A stretch of DNA of 64,000 nucleotides from Jaltomata sinuosa (Eukaryota > Streptophyta > Magnoliopsida > Solanales > Solanaceae), in the NCBI GenBank assembly GCA_003996215.1, contig QJPP01003568.1, positions 1 through 64,000 of the forward strand, in the 5' to 3' direction. Within the stretch, counting starts at the first letter, position 1. Each line of letters begins with the position of its first letter. The notes under the pieces were generated by a model. The model was not told the origin of the DNA. It did not search any database and saw only the letters and a program-made list of their open reading frames with translations. This document shows, one piece after another, positions 34,989 through 47,368 of the stretch. A program made the position numbers and the translations under genes.

Positions 34989-37214
34989 TTTAATGACCTT
35001 CTCTGTCTTTATGGGTAAACCATTCGTGCAAAGTTTTAGGTTAGAAAACTTTCTGGTTTGGTAGTTGAAAATTTTGGGCTAGGCTAATCTCGGATAATTT
35101 CTGATAAAGGTATGGTCTAGGGCGATCCGAGAAAGTATTGTTAATAATGTCTTAGGTTGATCTAGTTTTTCCATTAGCTAAGGCGTTAAGGAGTCCGGGG
35201 GACTTTTCAGAAGTAAATTCAAGTGAGTAGAACTCCCGATATTGAAGTTGACGTGAAAGGGTTGGTTCGGAACATCGGGATTTGAAGTGTGTTGTAAAAT
35301 AGGAAATTTTAGGGGATTTCATGAGGTTTTTTCCATGTCAACCACTATAGAATTTGACACCTTGCTACAGCGATGACCGTTATAGTAGAGAAATTCCTGC
35401 TATAGCGGATGTCAAGGAGGTCAGCACCACCATAGCGGGCGGGTTTCCCTACAGTGGTGCCACTATAGTGGTGTGGGGATGCTATAGTGGATTAAGTCAC
35501 TGTAAATGCAGAAATATCCCCAAAAACATTCAGAGATTCTCAAAAACATTTTGGGGAAGGGCAGAGGCAATTCCATATCAGTTTTCCACCAAATATCTTC
35601 CTAATGGTAAGGATTTAACTCCCCTACTACAGTACTTCAATTCTCGGACATTACAATCGTTAACTCTGCTTTTGGGGGAAGGTTTGGCTTGACCTAAGAA
35701 GGTAGAATTAAGGGTAATAGGGGATTATAGGGTGTAGAAACTCTTAGGTCTTGTTTATAATTGTTCATATATGATCTATTCACCATAAATTACTTAATGT
35801 ATGTATAAAAATGATAGTTTTAGGTGAATTAATGGTGGGAAAACCCTGAGATGGGTTGAATGATCATAGTTTGGCCTGGGTATTAGGATTTGAGTATAAT
35901 CCAAGGATTATTAGTCCACTTAGAATTATTTTGGTATTATGTGCATTGATTTTAGACCAAGGGCAAGCGAAAGATTTAGAAAACGTGAAGGCTCTGGTCC
36001 GGTAGAGCTTTCAGGTTATTTAAGGTAGCTGATTGTTGTTGTTTTCCCAAATACAATATGTGTTCATGTAACTGTCGCTTAGTATTCTGTGTGTATTGCA
36101 TGGTTTAGAGAATGGAGTTATGAATGTCTAAATATCCAATTGTCAATCATGTGAAATTAACTTGGCTTATTGCTTATTGGTTTACAAGTGTGATTTTGTT
36201 TATTATTTGTTGATTGTTTGATTGTGTGTGACATTCGGTTGGCTCAGGTAGCACACTTGGTATGGGATACATATCGGTTAGCTCGGGTACCATGCCTGGT
36301 ATGAGATTCATATATCTATTGGCTCAGGTACCACGCTTGGTGTAGATTCTATATTGGTTGGCTCGGGTACTATACCTGGTATGGGTTTTTTTATACTTGT
36401 TTGATTAAATTTTGTTGATGGTTCCATGAGTAGGCAGGGTTATTTCATAAAATGTGATTGTTGTATATTAGTCCATGAGTGGTGGGGTGGTTGCAGTTAA
36501 ATGTGGGGTTGGTCCTAGGGTAGACCGGAATTACATATTGAACACTTAGGTATTGTCTTAGGGATCATTGGTCGGTCCGGGATTACTTGTAAAGAGTCAG
36601 TTTGTTTGTAATTGTTATTGTTGTGGTGGTTGTTGGGCCTGTTTCATGTAGTTGGTAAGTTGAGTAAAGGACTGAGAGTCTGGGATTATATTGCTGGATT
36701 GTTTATACATGTTTGTCTTGTTGTACTCAACTTTAGTTTAATGTTCATATATTGTTTTTTGGAGCTGGTCGATGATCCTACCAGTACACTATGATTTTGT
36801 GTACTGATACTGCACTTGCTTTCCTTTTGTGAGTACAGGACATATTCTGACGGCTGTTATGCGACCTCAATTGTAGTCCTGACATTTCAAGACTCCAAGG
36901 GTGAGCTGCTTATTTTGGGCTACCATGGTTTCATCTAAAATATGTCTAGTCTATTGTTTTGGAGTTAGACTCTTTTGTTTTTGGGGTTGATCCCCGCACT
37001 CTAGATGTTGGTAGATATTTTGATACATGACTTTTAGATTCTAGGGCTAGTTTTCCGGAGGAGCTTTATTGTTACTATTTTTAGCTATGAATGCCAGTTT
37101 AAATTAATGCATCTGATTTTGAGCTATTAGTTTAGCTAAGTATTGAGTTAGTTATTGGTTCGCTTATCCGGGGTTTTTTGATGGGTGCCACTCGTGGTGG
37201 TTCGGGTCATGACA
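34989..37214 (+). repeat. 3' LTR of the third gypsy element (about 2.2 kb)
   Basis: It begins about 34989 with TTTAATGACC, matching TGTAATGACC of element 1 with a worn first pair, and ends GGGTCATGACA. It contains a CTATAGYGG-type cluster at 35359-35490 and GTACCATGCCTGGTATG subrepeats at 36235-36385. The exact start is uncertain by a few bases. Confidence 0.82.
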
Positions 37215-37739
37215 CCCTCGTATTCATTTGCAGCCCCATGAATATAAACCAACTATTCTACAAGAGTAAAATCGACATCCCAGACTCAATAAAATCATTA
37301 GATTCACTAACGGAGGTTGTTATAATTAAATATTAATCAAAGTTAACTTTAGGCCAAAACTTCCAACTATCCAACTAACTACCCAAAATGCATCTGAATG
37401 CCTCGAGACTCAAACAAAAATTCTACTAGGCAAAAAGTCACATTTTGGAGCTAATAGAAATGACAAAATTCTCATACGATATCTAAATCTCCTAATGGTT
37501 ACCAAAGTCAACCATATCAACTTCAAAGGAACTGTGCCACCCACTCACGTAGACCACAAATACCATAATACACCTATGAGGAGGAATAAAATAGTTAAAA
37601 TACATAAAAATCCAAAAATCATTATAAGTGTTGTTACATATTATGTTGGCTATTTGACTAATTTTGGAACCGCATATATGTCATACTATCAACTTCCAAC
37701 ATTCCTAGATTTTTTGGTGCAGTGAACACTCATCTTGTT
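37215..37739. other. Unassigned, LTR-like by character
   Basis: No gene. Phrases such as the stretch near 37440-37500 look like gypsy LTR sequence in reverse, but I found no partner in the window. Confidence 0.4.
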
Positions 37740-38110
37740 TTAAGATAATTTCGGCTCCATGATGATGTCAAATTTAATAGGGAATATATCTCATCATAGC
37801 TCTTAGAAAAGATTTACCCTCGAGAAGTGGCATCAAGCAATGACTTTAAATCTAGCCTTAACCCCTTTATAAGATTATGCCAAATAATCTTCTTAGGTTA
37901 CTTGTTATGTGAGCAACCTGACAGATGGACTTTGTACCTTTCCCATGCCTATGATAATGACTCATCATCTTTCTTCACGAAATCAGATATCTTGCCTCTC
38001 AATTCCGTTGTCCACCTTGATGAGAAGAACCTATTAAGAAATTTGTCTGACAAATGTCCCAAGATGTAATAGAATTGGTTGGCTCATTGTGAAACCACCA
38101 TTTTTCTTCC
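37740..38110 (-). pseudogene. Athila/Tat-type gag fragment (minus strand)
   Basis: On the minus strand, near 38025-37920, the core reads TTELRGKISDFVKKDDESLS, then a stop and AWERYKVHLSGC. This is the Retrotrans_gag core (LRNEI-F-Q-ESL--AWERFK). Stops interrupt it. It belongs with the primer-site-like sequence at 38626 and LTR-like DNA above it, in the same orientation. Confidence 0.7.
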
Positions 38111-38625
38111 CTAATCAACAAGAATGGAAATAATGTCAATCTAACGTACTCGTGACAAGACATTCTAGTAGTAAAAGTTCTCGTTCAACTAGGGGAACTC
38201 TTGCAAGTTCTTGTGTGAGTCTTCATATGATTTACCCTGATACTGGAACTGATATTGTACCAGTCACATTGTTCCCTCTTTAAACTTAATCTCTTGAGAT
38301 GGTAGATTTAACTTTCGCCTTTGATGCATTTTTTTGATTCGGTCTCGCAAAGTTCAACATAGGAATGTGTGTTTGTGTTACACAAGCTTGCTATAAGGCA
38401 ACCCTATTGTAAACTACGTTAGATTTTGGATTTTGGTTGTTGCCCATTTGTATTAGCCCTCAAAGAGTTCTTTCAATCTCTGGGTGTAACAGAATAAAGG
38501 GATTGCCTCAATTCCTAGTGTTGTGCATAAACCAACTTGTAACATGTGACACACATAATCAACACTAACACATGAAGGTAACCTGTGTAATAGAAATTCA
38601 AAATAGTATATCAATTGCTTACAAC

Positions 38626-38643
38626 TCTCTGAAAATGATGCCA
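38626..38643 (-). other. Decayed tRNA-Asp-type primer site
   Basis: On the minus strand TGGCATCATTTTCAGAGA matches 11 of 18 bases of the tRNA-Asp complement. The adjoining LTR sequence aligns with that next to the better site at 61762, which supports it. Confidence 0.5.
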
Positions 38644-38659
38644 AAAATATATTACGGCT

Positions 38660-39885
38660 AATGCATATGCAAGTATACGCAGTCGTACAAGTTATATAGG
38701 ATGTTAAGTCCAGTTATCGATCCCATAGAGAATTTTTACGAATTAATTTTCTAATTTGAATTTGTATTTTAGTTATTCAGCGGGTAATAAATAATTGAGA
38801 GAATTTTGTGTTACTAGTTGAAGGTTAATAATCACTATATCGAGCGTTTTTCCAAACAACTCTAAGCCTACATGACTATTCGTAACGCCTATATTCTTAT
38901 GGTCATCGGTTAATAGTGAAGTTTATATGATTTTTCATCTACATTAACTGGGTAAGGCTAATGGGTATATTCCTTTCTATGATAGCAAATTGTTCTTCTT
39001 TTCCTAGAAGGTTCACAACCAAGTCCTACTTTTTCATATTATATATGTAAATTTCTTATTCCTAGTTTAATCTATGCACCATAGATAGTATCTAAAAATT
39101 GGCTAAAGAATTAAATATTTAAGAAAAAAAAAGTAAATAACTCAATATTAGAGATCGAAATTAAACATATGATTATCCAACTTCAACTTTTAAGGTCATA
39201 TAACCACCCTAGATTCTATAAGTTTAGCTAGTCATGAATTTGTTACAAGCAAACAATTTCATAAATAACATAATTTGATTAATTAAATAAAAAAAACATG
39301 AATAACATAATTTGAATGATTAAAGAATGAAAGATAAATAAAAACCTACAAGAATGTATTCTTTCATTCCTTTCTGTATTTTGTAGACTTCAATAATTAT
39401 AAAGGATGTGCTTAGAGTGTATTGTAGAGCTCCTAAAAGTCTTGGAAGAAAATATCCCTTGGAAAATCCAAACCAAAAAAATTAGCCAGGAAATTCCTTG
39501 AGGAGACGCACTAGGCGCAACACCGGGCACCGCTTCAAGCATTTTTTGCAGAATGTTAATTTTTTGGACGGATGGTGGATGTTTTCTTGGTGCCTCCCAC
39601 TGGTACGATAAACCCACACTGGGAGACACCTAGGGCATCGCTAGTGCACTTGTGCACTCCCACGCATCATTTTCTTCACTTTATGCTCCCATCTTGGTCT
39701 TACCTCTTTGGACTTGTTTTCGATAGACATTTTTAGCTTCTACTCAGAAATCAAAGCTCATACACGTCCAATTTATGCCTAACTCTTTTATTTTATCCTA
39801 AAAATAAAAGACAACAAACATAAGCATAATGGATGCAATTTAAGCTCAAAATAGCACTTTAATGCATCAAATGTGGGGCGAATAA
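38660..39885 (-). repeat. Athila-type LTR relic (minus strand)
   Basis: The low end (CAAGTATACGCAGTCGTACA and CGATCCCATAGAG) aligns with 61800-61880. The upper end is not certain; sequence character changes near 39885. The frame at 39390-39629 falls inside it and is not taken as a gene. The next 250 bp to 40140 show nothing I can assign. Confidence 0.55.
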
Positions 39886-40140
39886 TAGTGGATATACATA
39901 ACCTAAAGCATCACATAACATGTGTTGCATCACTTTTTGGGTAGTAAAATAACCCTTCTTTTCATTTATAATTATTGGTTGGTAGTTGCAAACAGTAATC
40001 TCCACGAATAATATCTTAGTTTTTCTTGGAAAAGCATATTCAAATTCGGTAGAAGAAGAGTGGCATGAACTCAAGGCTCTAATCTTTTTTAATAGATTCT
40101 CTTAAGTATAAATCAAATTTGCATGACATAAGTGGTCATT

Positions 40141-42452
40141 TTTAATGATGCATCCTATTGTTATAGTGTTGTTTAGGGCGTAAATAACCAGATAGAGTTT
40201 TTCCTAAGATGAAAGTTGATAAAATCTCAAGAAAGGGTAGTTTCTGATGAAAATCTGGTGTTGTGTGCTTGAGTGATGATTTGTGAGTGATGGTGTAGTG
40301 TTTGATGGTGTATTGCTTACTGTAGGTTGGTCAAGTAGTATAGTTTCCCCACAGGATGTTTTGGGATGCTAAACAGATTAGTAGAACTCCGGTTATATAG
40401 TGTTAGCATGTTGGGATATTTTTGTGATATCCTGAACTGAGGTTTATGTTGTGAAATGGGGGAAATCCTGCACTTTCGCCGAATTACTATTTTAGGGCTG
40501 CTGCAGCAGTCAGGATCATCGCTATAGTGGGGCAACTGTAGGGACCAATGAGCCACTATGGCGGCAGTAGTGAGGAAGGCACTAACTTTTGTGATGGGCC
40601 CTTTGACCACCATAGCGGGACCACTGTAGTGGTCACAGAGCTGCTGCAATAGTCCCCGAGCATTATAATGCTTTTAAGTCTATTTTTTCAGATTTTATTT
40701 TCCAAAAACTTAAAGGGCTCATTCTTAGACTTGGGAGAGGTGATTTTTTACTGAACTAGGGTGATTTACTTTATTGAGGTAAGTGTATTCCTCTTTCTTA
40801 TTAATAATTAATCCATTCAATTTGTAGAATCATTAGAATAGGGGTTCATGATGAATTTCTTGCGTTTAGGCCCTAGGTTTATTAATTGGTAAGAAAAACC
40901 TATGTATAGATGTGAATTCACCTAAGGTGGACTCTGGTTTGTTATTTAACACTTTGTAGCATATAATTATTTCCCCTGAACATTAATTATCAGTATTTGT
41001 GGCAAATTGATGGTTGAAGAAACCCTTAGCCAAGGATTTAGGCTATGAAAAAGGGTAAAACTAGTGGGGTTGAATCTCCAAGGCTTAGAACTGAAGAGGA
41101 AGTGACTAGTTACTCTTGCATTTTTTGTTATAGACGTCGAACAATCCAAAGCTTTGAGAAAAGGGGAGGCACTTGCAACCTACCTTGGACTTGGGTCTTT
41201 GATTGAGGTAGGTTACGATTTAATTAGAGTTGAGACTTGGTTTAGTACTTGTATACTTCTGAATTGAATAACTTATTATATGGTCTTTGAACATACTTGT
41301 GGTTGATGGTTTTGATCTTGTTAATGCCTGAATTAATATACTATTGCATATTGAATTTGAATAAAGTAAGTTATGATGGTAAGGTGCATTTGTGATTTGG
41401 TGCACTATGTTATATCTTGAGAGATAGAGAATTTGGAACCCTAGTTAGATATTTGTTGAGGGATTGGGTACTATGTCGGTGTGGGCATTAAAATTGATAT
41501 TATTATTATAGATTGGGTACCACGCAATTACAATATATGGACCCTAGTGCATCCCCTTCAGGTCATGACTAGTTGAGCAGCAATAAGATCCTTTAGCATG
41601 TGTGTACAGAGGAGTACATGGACATTGGTGCATCCCTTGCAGGTCAAGACTAGTTGGGCAGAAATAAGTCCCTTAGCATGCGTGTATACATGTTGTTCGA
41701 TACATGGGTTTGAACAACATATTGAGATGAAACCGAGATTTGCTAAGTAGCATTATGAGAGTAAGGTGAGCATAGTTCCATGAATGAGTTTTGATTTGTT
41801 TCATTATTAAGTTGGGGTATTTGTGATATTGTTGAGGAATAAATTTTTGTGTGACTGTTTGCTAATATTATTTTGTATGGTGTGAACATACTTGTGACGG
41901 AATGAAATACTTGCTGTGTATTGAAGTCCTATTTACTTGTTGTTTGATTTATGTTGTATACTTGTTCTAAATTGGGTCGACCTATGATTCATATCAGTAC
42001 ATAGTGGTTTATATTGCTATGACCTTGTACTCTCCTATGGTTGAGTGCAGACTATGTTCTAGAGGCTCAGACGCGATTTTATCTCTAGTGGTTACAGCTA
42101 ATCCGATCCGAAGATGAGCACTATATCTTCAGGCTACCATGGATCTTCTTATTGGTTCTTGTTCCTCTTTTGGACAATGGGACTTTTCATAATTTTTGTT
42201 AGTTTTTGATATCTTAGACATGGTTTTGGACTTAGAGTTCTTGTATGATGACTTTAGAATCTTGGGTATTATAGATAGTTGATTTCTTCTGCACTTATAT
42301 TTTTTAAGTATTTGGTGTTTATTATTATTAATGTTTATTTTGTTATTATATTGTCTAAAACTGGATAATTGATTGGGTTAATATTTGGGTTAGATGGTTC
42401 TCCCACCGGAGGGTTTGTTCGGGTGCCACTCACAGCCATTTGGATTGTGACA
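40141..42452 (+). repeat. Solo LTR of the third-element family (2312 bp)
   Basis: It begins TTTAATGATG, like the 3' LTR at 34989, and ends GGATTGTGACA after GGGTGCCACTC, as in the other copies. No primer site follows and no polypurine tract precedes it, so it stands alone. TCATT before (40136-40140) and TCGTT after (42453-42457) fit a 5-bp target duplication with one change. It holds a CTATAGTGG-type cluster (40505-40640) and a partly repeated unit at 41540-41690. Confidence 0.78.
41540..41690 (+). repeat. Two diverged 70-81-bp tandem units in the solo LTR
   Basis: Units at 41540-41620 and 41621-41690 share GTGCATCCC, CAGGTCA-GACTAGTTG and TTAGCATG-GTGTA in the same order. Confidence 0.75.
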
Positions 42453-42849
42453 TCGTTCTCATTTAATAACTCATATATTTGTGGAAATATCATATTGAGA
42501 TGAAACATTCATTTATTGAGAAAGATTGAGTGACGTTTTAGGGACTGAGTACATATTTAAAATTCAATTATCTATAATTGCATTAAAATTGATTGGCAAA
42601 GCATTCTGTTATGGTGATGCAACCTCAATCCTTTACTCTTATAAGTTCATATCATTTGATTATTACTGTGATTTTAGTTTTACCTTGTGTCTTGATTAAG
42701 TATTCCACATTTTATATTATCAAAAGGTAGGCATGAAAGTGAAGGCATGAATTGACAAACTACGATCTGGAGAGACCTTAGTCATACTAATTTCTGTTAA
42801 CCAATAACTCAATAGAAAATAAGACTTAGTTCAAGTGAATACTGGACAT
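42453..42849. other. Unassigned AT-rich stretch
   Basis: No gene, repeat partner or element end recognised. Confidence 0.4.
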
Positions 42850-44640
42850 GATTGCTAGTCTCGGCTATGGAGGAAATTTCCCAAGCAGCGGGCTACTCCG
42901 GTCGAATGTCCTTAATACCACTAGGGTAGGAAATTTCAGCACCTAATTCAAGGTAGAGGGAACTACCCGAATGTTGTGGATCCATAGTCTCCCAATGATA
43001 ATATTGTATGCCATGTCCCCATTTATTACTTAAGGCAATGTAACCTTTATGACTCCTCCTATGTATATCAGTAACTTGATTCCCTCAAGGGTCACTCGTA
43101 CGCCATATTTCATCTGGACTAACTTTGTGAATGGAATTATTATGTCTACTAGCTTCATTTTCTCGAATACCCATATATTTGAATGATGTTTGCTAAGCTG
43201 AATTGATCAATTAACACATGTTTATCATTTTAATATAAAACATGTAATTAAATTACCAATGCATCATTGTGCGAGAATGTAGGGCCATCAATATCCTCAA
43301 TGCTTAATGTGATGGTGTCATTATGCAAGACTATTTGGATCTTTTTCTTGTTGGTGAAAGACACCTTTGTATTTCTAGTAGCTTAATTTGTCACACCACT
43401 AACTTACGTCCTGCTGAATATTAACTAGACGATATATCATGGTGAAGAGAATTTTGGTGGTTCTTCCGTGTCTCACTCCCTATTACAATTACTTTAATTT
43501 TGGCAACTTAATAACTCTCTCTAGTTCCCCTTCTCAATAGGTACACTACTTTTTCTATGTAGTGCGTACAATCCCTTGTTTGATGCCCATGTGTTCCATG
43601 AAAATTCACACCACAAACTGGAATCTCTCTACCTAGGATCGGACCAAATCTCCTTTAACCATATATTTCCATAATATTCCTCATGAATGTAATAAAATCT
43701 ATGTTCTTGATATTAAGATTATACTCTTAGACCTCGAAACATCCACAATTTTGGGTGGAGTCCTGAAAGATATCACCGCTTCCTATTCTATAATTCCCTG
43801 TTATTTCGGGTCTAATCTTGCTTCCTTTCAATCTCTAATATTAACAACAATGGATAAGGCTAAAATTGCTTCCTGGGAGGTCATCGATCAATGTTTAAAA
43901 TATTCTAGGGTTTCTCCATAAATTATCCTTGATTCTAGACTGCAAAAGGGGATGAAATAATCTGATCATCTTCGATACACTTGATGACGTAAAATAGTTG
44001 TAAAAGGTTATTCAATGACTCCACTAAGAACTCATGTAAACTCTCTTTTAATTTTTGTGAAGCATCTAAGCTCAGCGGGTTAGGACCCTTGGTGAAAGCT
44101 TCCACAACCAATTGATATTGTATTGTGGGAAATGACATTCTTTATTTTGGGAATCTGGTCACAAAGTCACTGAGCAATTTTGTGTTGCCCTATATTACCT
44201 TGAAACTTTCCTCCTTCTAGATTTGCACCTTCCTGGCTTTTGCGTGAGCTTTCATGAAAGCATCTGCAAGTACAGTAAATAAATTAATGGAATGTTCGAC
44301 TAAGTGAGAATACCAATACAAAGCTTCCTTAGTGAGTGTTTCACCGAATATCTTTATGAACACTTGTTCAATATCGCTCGGTGCAAGGTCGTTCCCCTTA
44401 ATTCTTGAGGTACAAGTTTTTTATGTACTCTTCTGAATCTATCATCCCATCATACTTAGGGATATCCGACATCTTAAACCTTTTCAATATCAAAATCAGT
44501 GTAATGCTTGGTTTATATTTCCAACAAGAGTACTTTTTTGAACCCAATACTTTAAAGATTGGCGGCGCCCCTAAAATTTTATCCATCAAGGAGTTAATTT
44601 AATTGACACACTTCATCAACTCAGACCATAAAGGATTTCA
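42850..44640 (-). pseudogene. Tat-lineage (Ogre/Retand-like) gag and protease relic
   Basis: On the minus strand the order is gag core (FKMSDIPKYDGMIDSEEYIK, about 44490-44400), AFTKGPNPLSLDASQKLKES (about 44100-44040), a zinc-knuckle-like FHGTHGHQTRDC (about 43610-43570), then the protease region with DIDGPTFSHNDALVI (about 43300-43255) and HVLIDQ (about 43210). These blocks and their order are typical of Tat-lineage gag-pro in Solanaceae. The protease active-site Asp is followed by Gln and the Ser-Gly part is lost. Stops and shifts occur throughout. Confidence 0.75.
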
Positions 44641-44819
44641 TTGATCATTTCCATTCTCAGACCCATCACCTCTACTATTCTCCTGTCAAACATCAATCCA
44701 ATTTTACTTAAGATTTGTAACTATCAGCTCTAAAGCTCTAAAATAAGTTTCCTACTACTTTTCTGATGACATCGCTCAACAGTTGTGCTAGAGAACATGT
44801 TTAATTTATTCCTTTGTTT

Positions 44820-44980
44820 CTTTATTATTATTTGATTTACTATTCTTAATCTCTTTAAATTTATTAAAACACATCTTTCAAACACTTTAGCATACAACAA
44901 TTCCATTATTTGGTCATTTCAGCCTATGTGTCTTTGAGCCACATTGAAAAATTCAACTGTATCATTTTAATATTAAACAG
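44820..44980 (+). repeat. Tat-type LTR 3' end (plus strand)
   Basis: An AT-rich stretch ends ...ATTAAACAG directly before a Tat-type primer site, the usual end of such LTRs. The upstream border is not visible. It points away from the minus-strand gag next to it. Confidence 0.5.
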
Positions 44981-45000
44981 TTTGATGCCCACTGTGGGGA
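44981..45000 (+). other. Tat-type primer binding site
   Basis: TTTGATGCCCACTGTGGGGA resembles the Solanaceae Tat site TTTGGCGCCCACCGTGGGG with three changes. The site itself is nearly palindromic (CCCAC-GTGGG), so strand choice rests on the TTTG at its start. Confidence 0.55.
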
Positions 45001-45187
45001 AGGGACGGTTATTGTATTGCTTTGACTTGTAAGTTCATTGCTAATTTTTTTTTTGATTTGTTGGAAAGAAAATTCACTGCATGGCTCAGACGTGATAATG
45101 GTCTACGCCTTAATTGTGAAGAAATGTGAGTACTACCTAGCTTCGATAGGGAGCCATCGATCGGTGACCGACCTCGTAACTATGCTA

Positions 45188-47368
45188 GTGTTTGGCCATA
45201 GAATTCCAAATATTTTTGGCAAATAAATTTTTGTTGAAGTTTTGGGTGAAGTTTCAACTTGTGTTTGACCATAATTTTTGAGAAACATATTTAAATTTTT
45301 TAAAGAATAATATAAAATATAATTTATACCCATAAGTTCTAAAAATTATTAAAAATTATCCATAAATTTGACACAAAATTATTATTTTATAATGACTTAG
45401 ATAATACATTATCCAAAAATCATAACACGATATTTTAATAAAAACTACTAATAAGATTCTCTATGATATTTTAAAAGAGCAATTTTCACTAGTGTTTCTT
45501 CTTCTACTTTTGGGCGTAACTTGCTCTATATATCGGGCATAAATTCAAATGTTTTTTTATAGATAGGAATGGTTGAATAAGGGGTTAGTTGGGTAGATTG
45601 ATTATAGGACAACAACAACAACAACAACCTCTCACACCTTCGCACTGGGGCATTCGTGCTGCTCCTCATTACATGCCTGAACTATCTTAACCACGCTTCC
45701 CGCATCTTGACTTCCATGGATTTCACTCCCAACTTATCTTGGATATCCTTATTTCTAATACCATCTCTCCTAATAAACTCACACATCCATCACAACATCC
45801 TCATCTCTGCTACCTTTATCTTTTGGATGTAAGAGTTCTTGAGCTGCAAACACTATGCCCCATAAAGCATAGTTGTTATAACCGCTACTGTATAACTTGC
45901 CTTTAAGATTTTGAGGAACTTTTTTATCACATAAAACTCTAGATGCAATCCTCTATTTCATATATCCTGTACTAATAAGGTGAGTGGCATCTTCGTTAAT
46001 CTCTTCATTTTGCTAGATCATAGACCCAAGATACTTGAAACTATCTCTCTTTTGAATAACCTCAGTATCAAGCCTCACTATCACATCAGTCTTATTCGTC
46101 ACCTCACTAAAATTTCACTCAAAATATTATGTCTTTGTCCTGCTCAACCTAAACCCCTTAGACTCAAGGGTTTATCTCAAAACCTCCAACTTAGAATTAA
46201 CTCATCCTCGGGTCTCATTAATCAAAACTACATCATTCACAAATAATATATATACCATGGCACCTCACTTTGAATTTATCACGTCAATATATCAATCACC
46301 AGGCCAACAAAAATGGGCTAAGGGTCGATTCCTGGTGCAACTCCATCAAACAGAAAAGTGCTCTAAGTCTTCTCTCACCGTTATTACATGAGTGTTGATT
46401 TTATCATACATGTTCTTAATTGACCTAGTCTACACAACAGGAACCTCACTATCCTCCAAGCACCTCCAAACAACCTCCATAAGGGCTTTGTCATAAGCTT
46501 TCTCTAGATCGATAAACACCATGTGCAAGTCCTTCTTCCTCTTCATACACTGTTCCACCAATCTCCTAATGTGATAAATAGTTTCTGTAGTCGAGCGTCC
46601 ATGCATGAATCTGAACTAATTCTCAGAAATAGTCACGATCCTCCTCAACCTCAACTCCTCTACTCTTTCACAAACATTCATAGTATGACTTAACAACATG
46701 ATACCCCTATAGTTGTTCAAATTCTGAATGTCACCCTTGTTCTTGTATAATGGAATCATTGTACTCTACCTCCAAGCTTCAGGCATCCTCACCGTCTTGA
46801 AAATGACATTGAACAACTCGGAAACCACTCTATACCTGCCCCATATGTGCTTTTTAAAAAATTCACCGGAATCTCATCTGGCCCAGTCGCTCCACCCCTA
46901 CTCATCCTACGAATAGCACCCTTAACCCTCAACCTTAATACGCCTACTATAAACATAATCGAGACTTCTCTCTAAGTGCTCTAAGTCCTCCAGCACAATG
47001 ATGTTGTCCCCCTGCCTCGTTCAAGAGGTCATGGAAGTAAGACTGTCATCTCCTCCTAATGAGTACCTAATTCCACCAATACTTTGTCATCCTCACCCTT
47101 GATGCACTTCACTTGATCAAGGTCACGGGCTTTCCCTCTCTGGCCTTGGCTAATATAGTATGAATAATAATTAGTGAATTCTTTATAAAAAATTAAAAGT
47201 ATGGGGCAAATTTTAATTTTGTAAAAGAACCCAAAAACAACTTTTTTCTAGTTTTTGGGATGTTGGTATTTTTGTCAAATGTTTTTGCCAAAAATGGACA
47301 AATTCTATGAAAAAACAATTTTTGCCAAGATTTTTCCCAAAAACTATTTGGTATATCTATGGCCAATG
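45188..47368. mobile_element. TIR element (MITE-like) interrupted by a LINE
   Basis: TTGGCCATAGA (45192-45202) and its reverse complement (47357-47367) mark the ends. The arms next to them (TTTTTGGCAAA-AATTTTTG against its inverse) also pair loosely. Such 'TTTGGCCATA' elements are common non-autonomous DNA transposons in Solanaceae. Without the LINE the element would be about 630 bp. I could not fix a target duplication. Confidence 0.6.
45609..47155 (-). mobile_element. 5'-truncated RTE-clade LINE
   Basis: On the minus strand this reads the RT and C-terminal part of an RTE-type LINE. The end has MREAWLR and FRHVMRSSTNAPVRRCE, and a 3' tail of TTG repeats (plus strand ACA repeats, 45609-45628), the usual RTE tail. 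The RT box reads FVND (46232-46246) in place of FADD, so a catalytic Asp is lost. Several stops and shifts are present. The 5' part (endonuclease) is missing, as is common for LINE insertions. Confidence 0.8.

Larger units (their letters stand above)
17784..37214 (+). mobile_element. Third Ty3/gypsy element, decayed, split by a nested Athila copy
   Basis: The 5' LTR is in two pieces (17784-18325 and 29443-30181), followed by an exact iMet primer site, decayed gag-pol (30399-34965) and a 3' LTR ending at 37214. The two LTRs align from 17784 (against about 35856) to their ends; the first ~870 bp of the 5' LTR are not in the window, presumably displaced left by the element at 9052-17783. Domain order and the chromodomain-like end place it near the chromoviruses. 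It is older than element 1, judging by its many stops and deletions. Confidence 0.85.
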
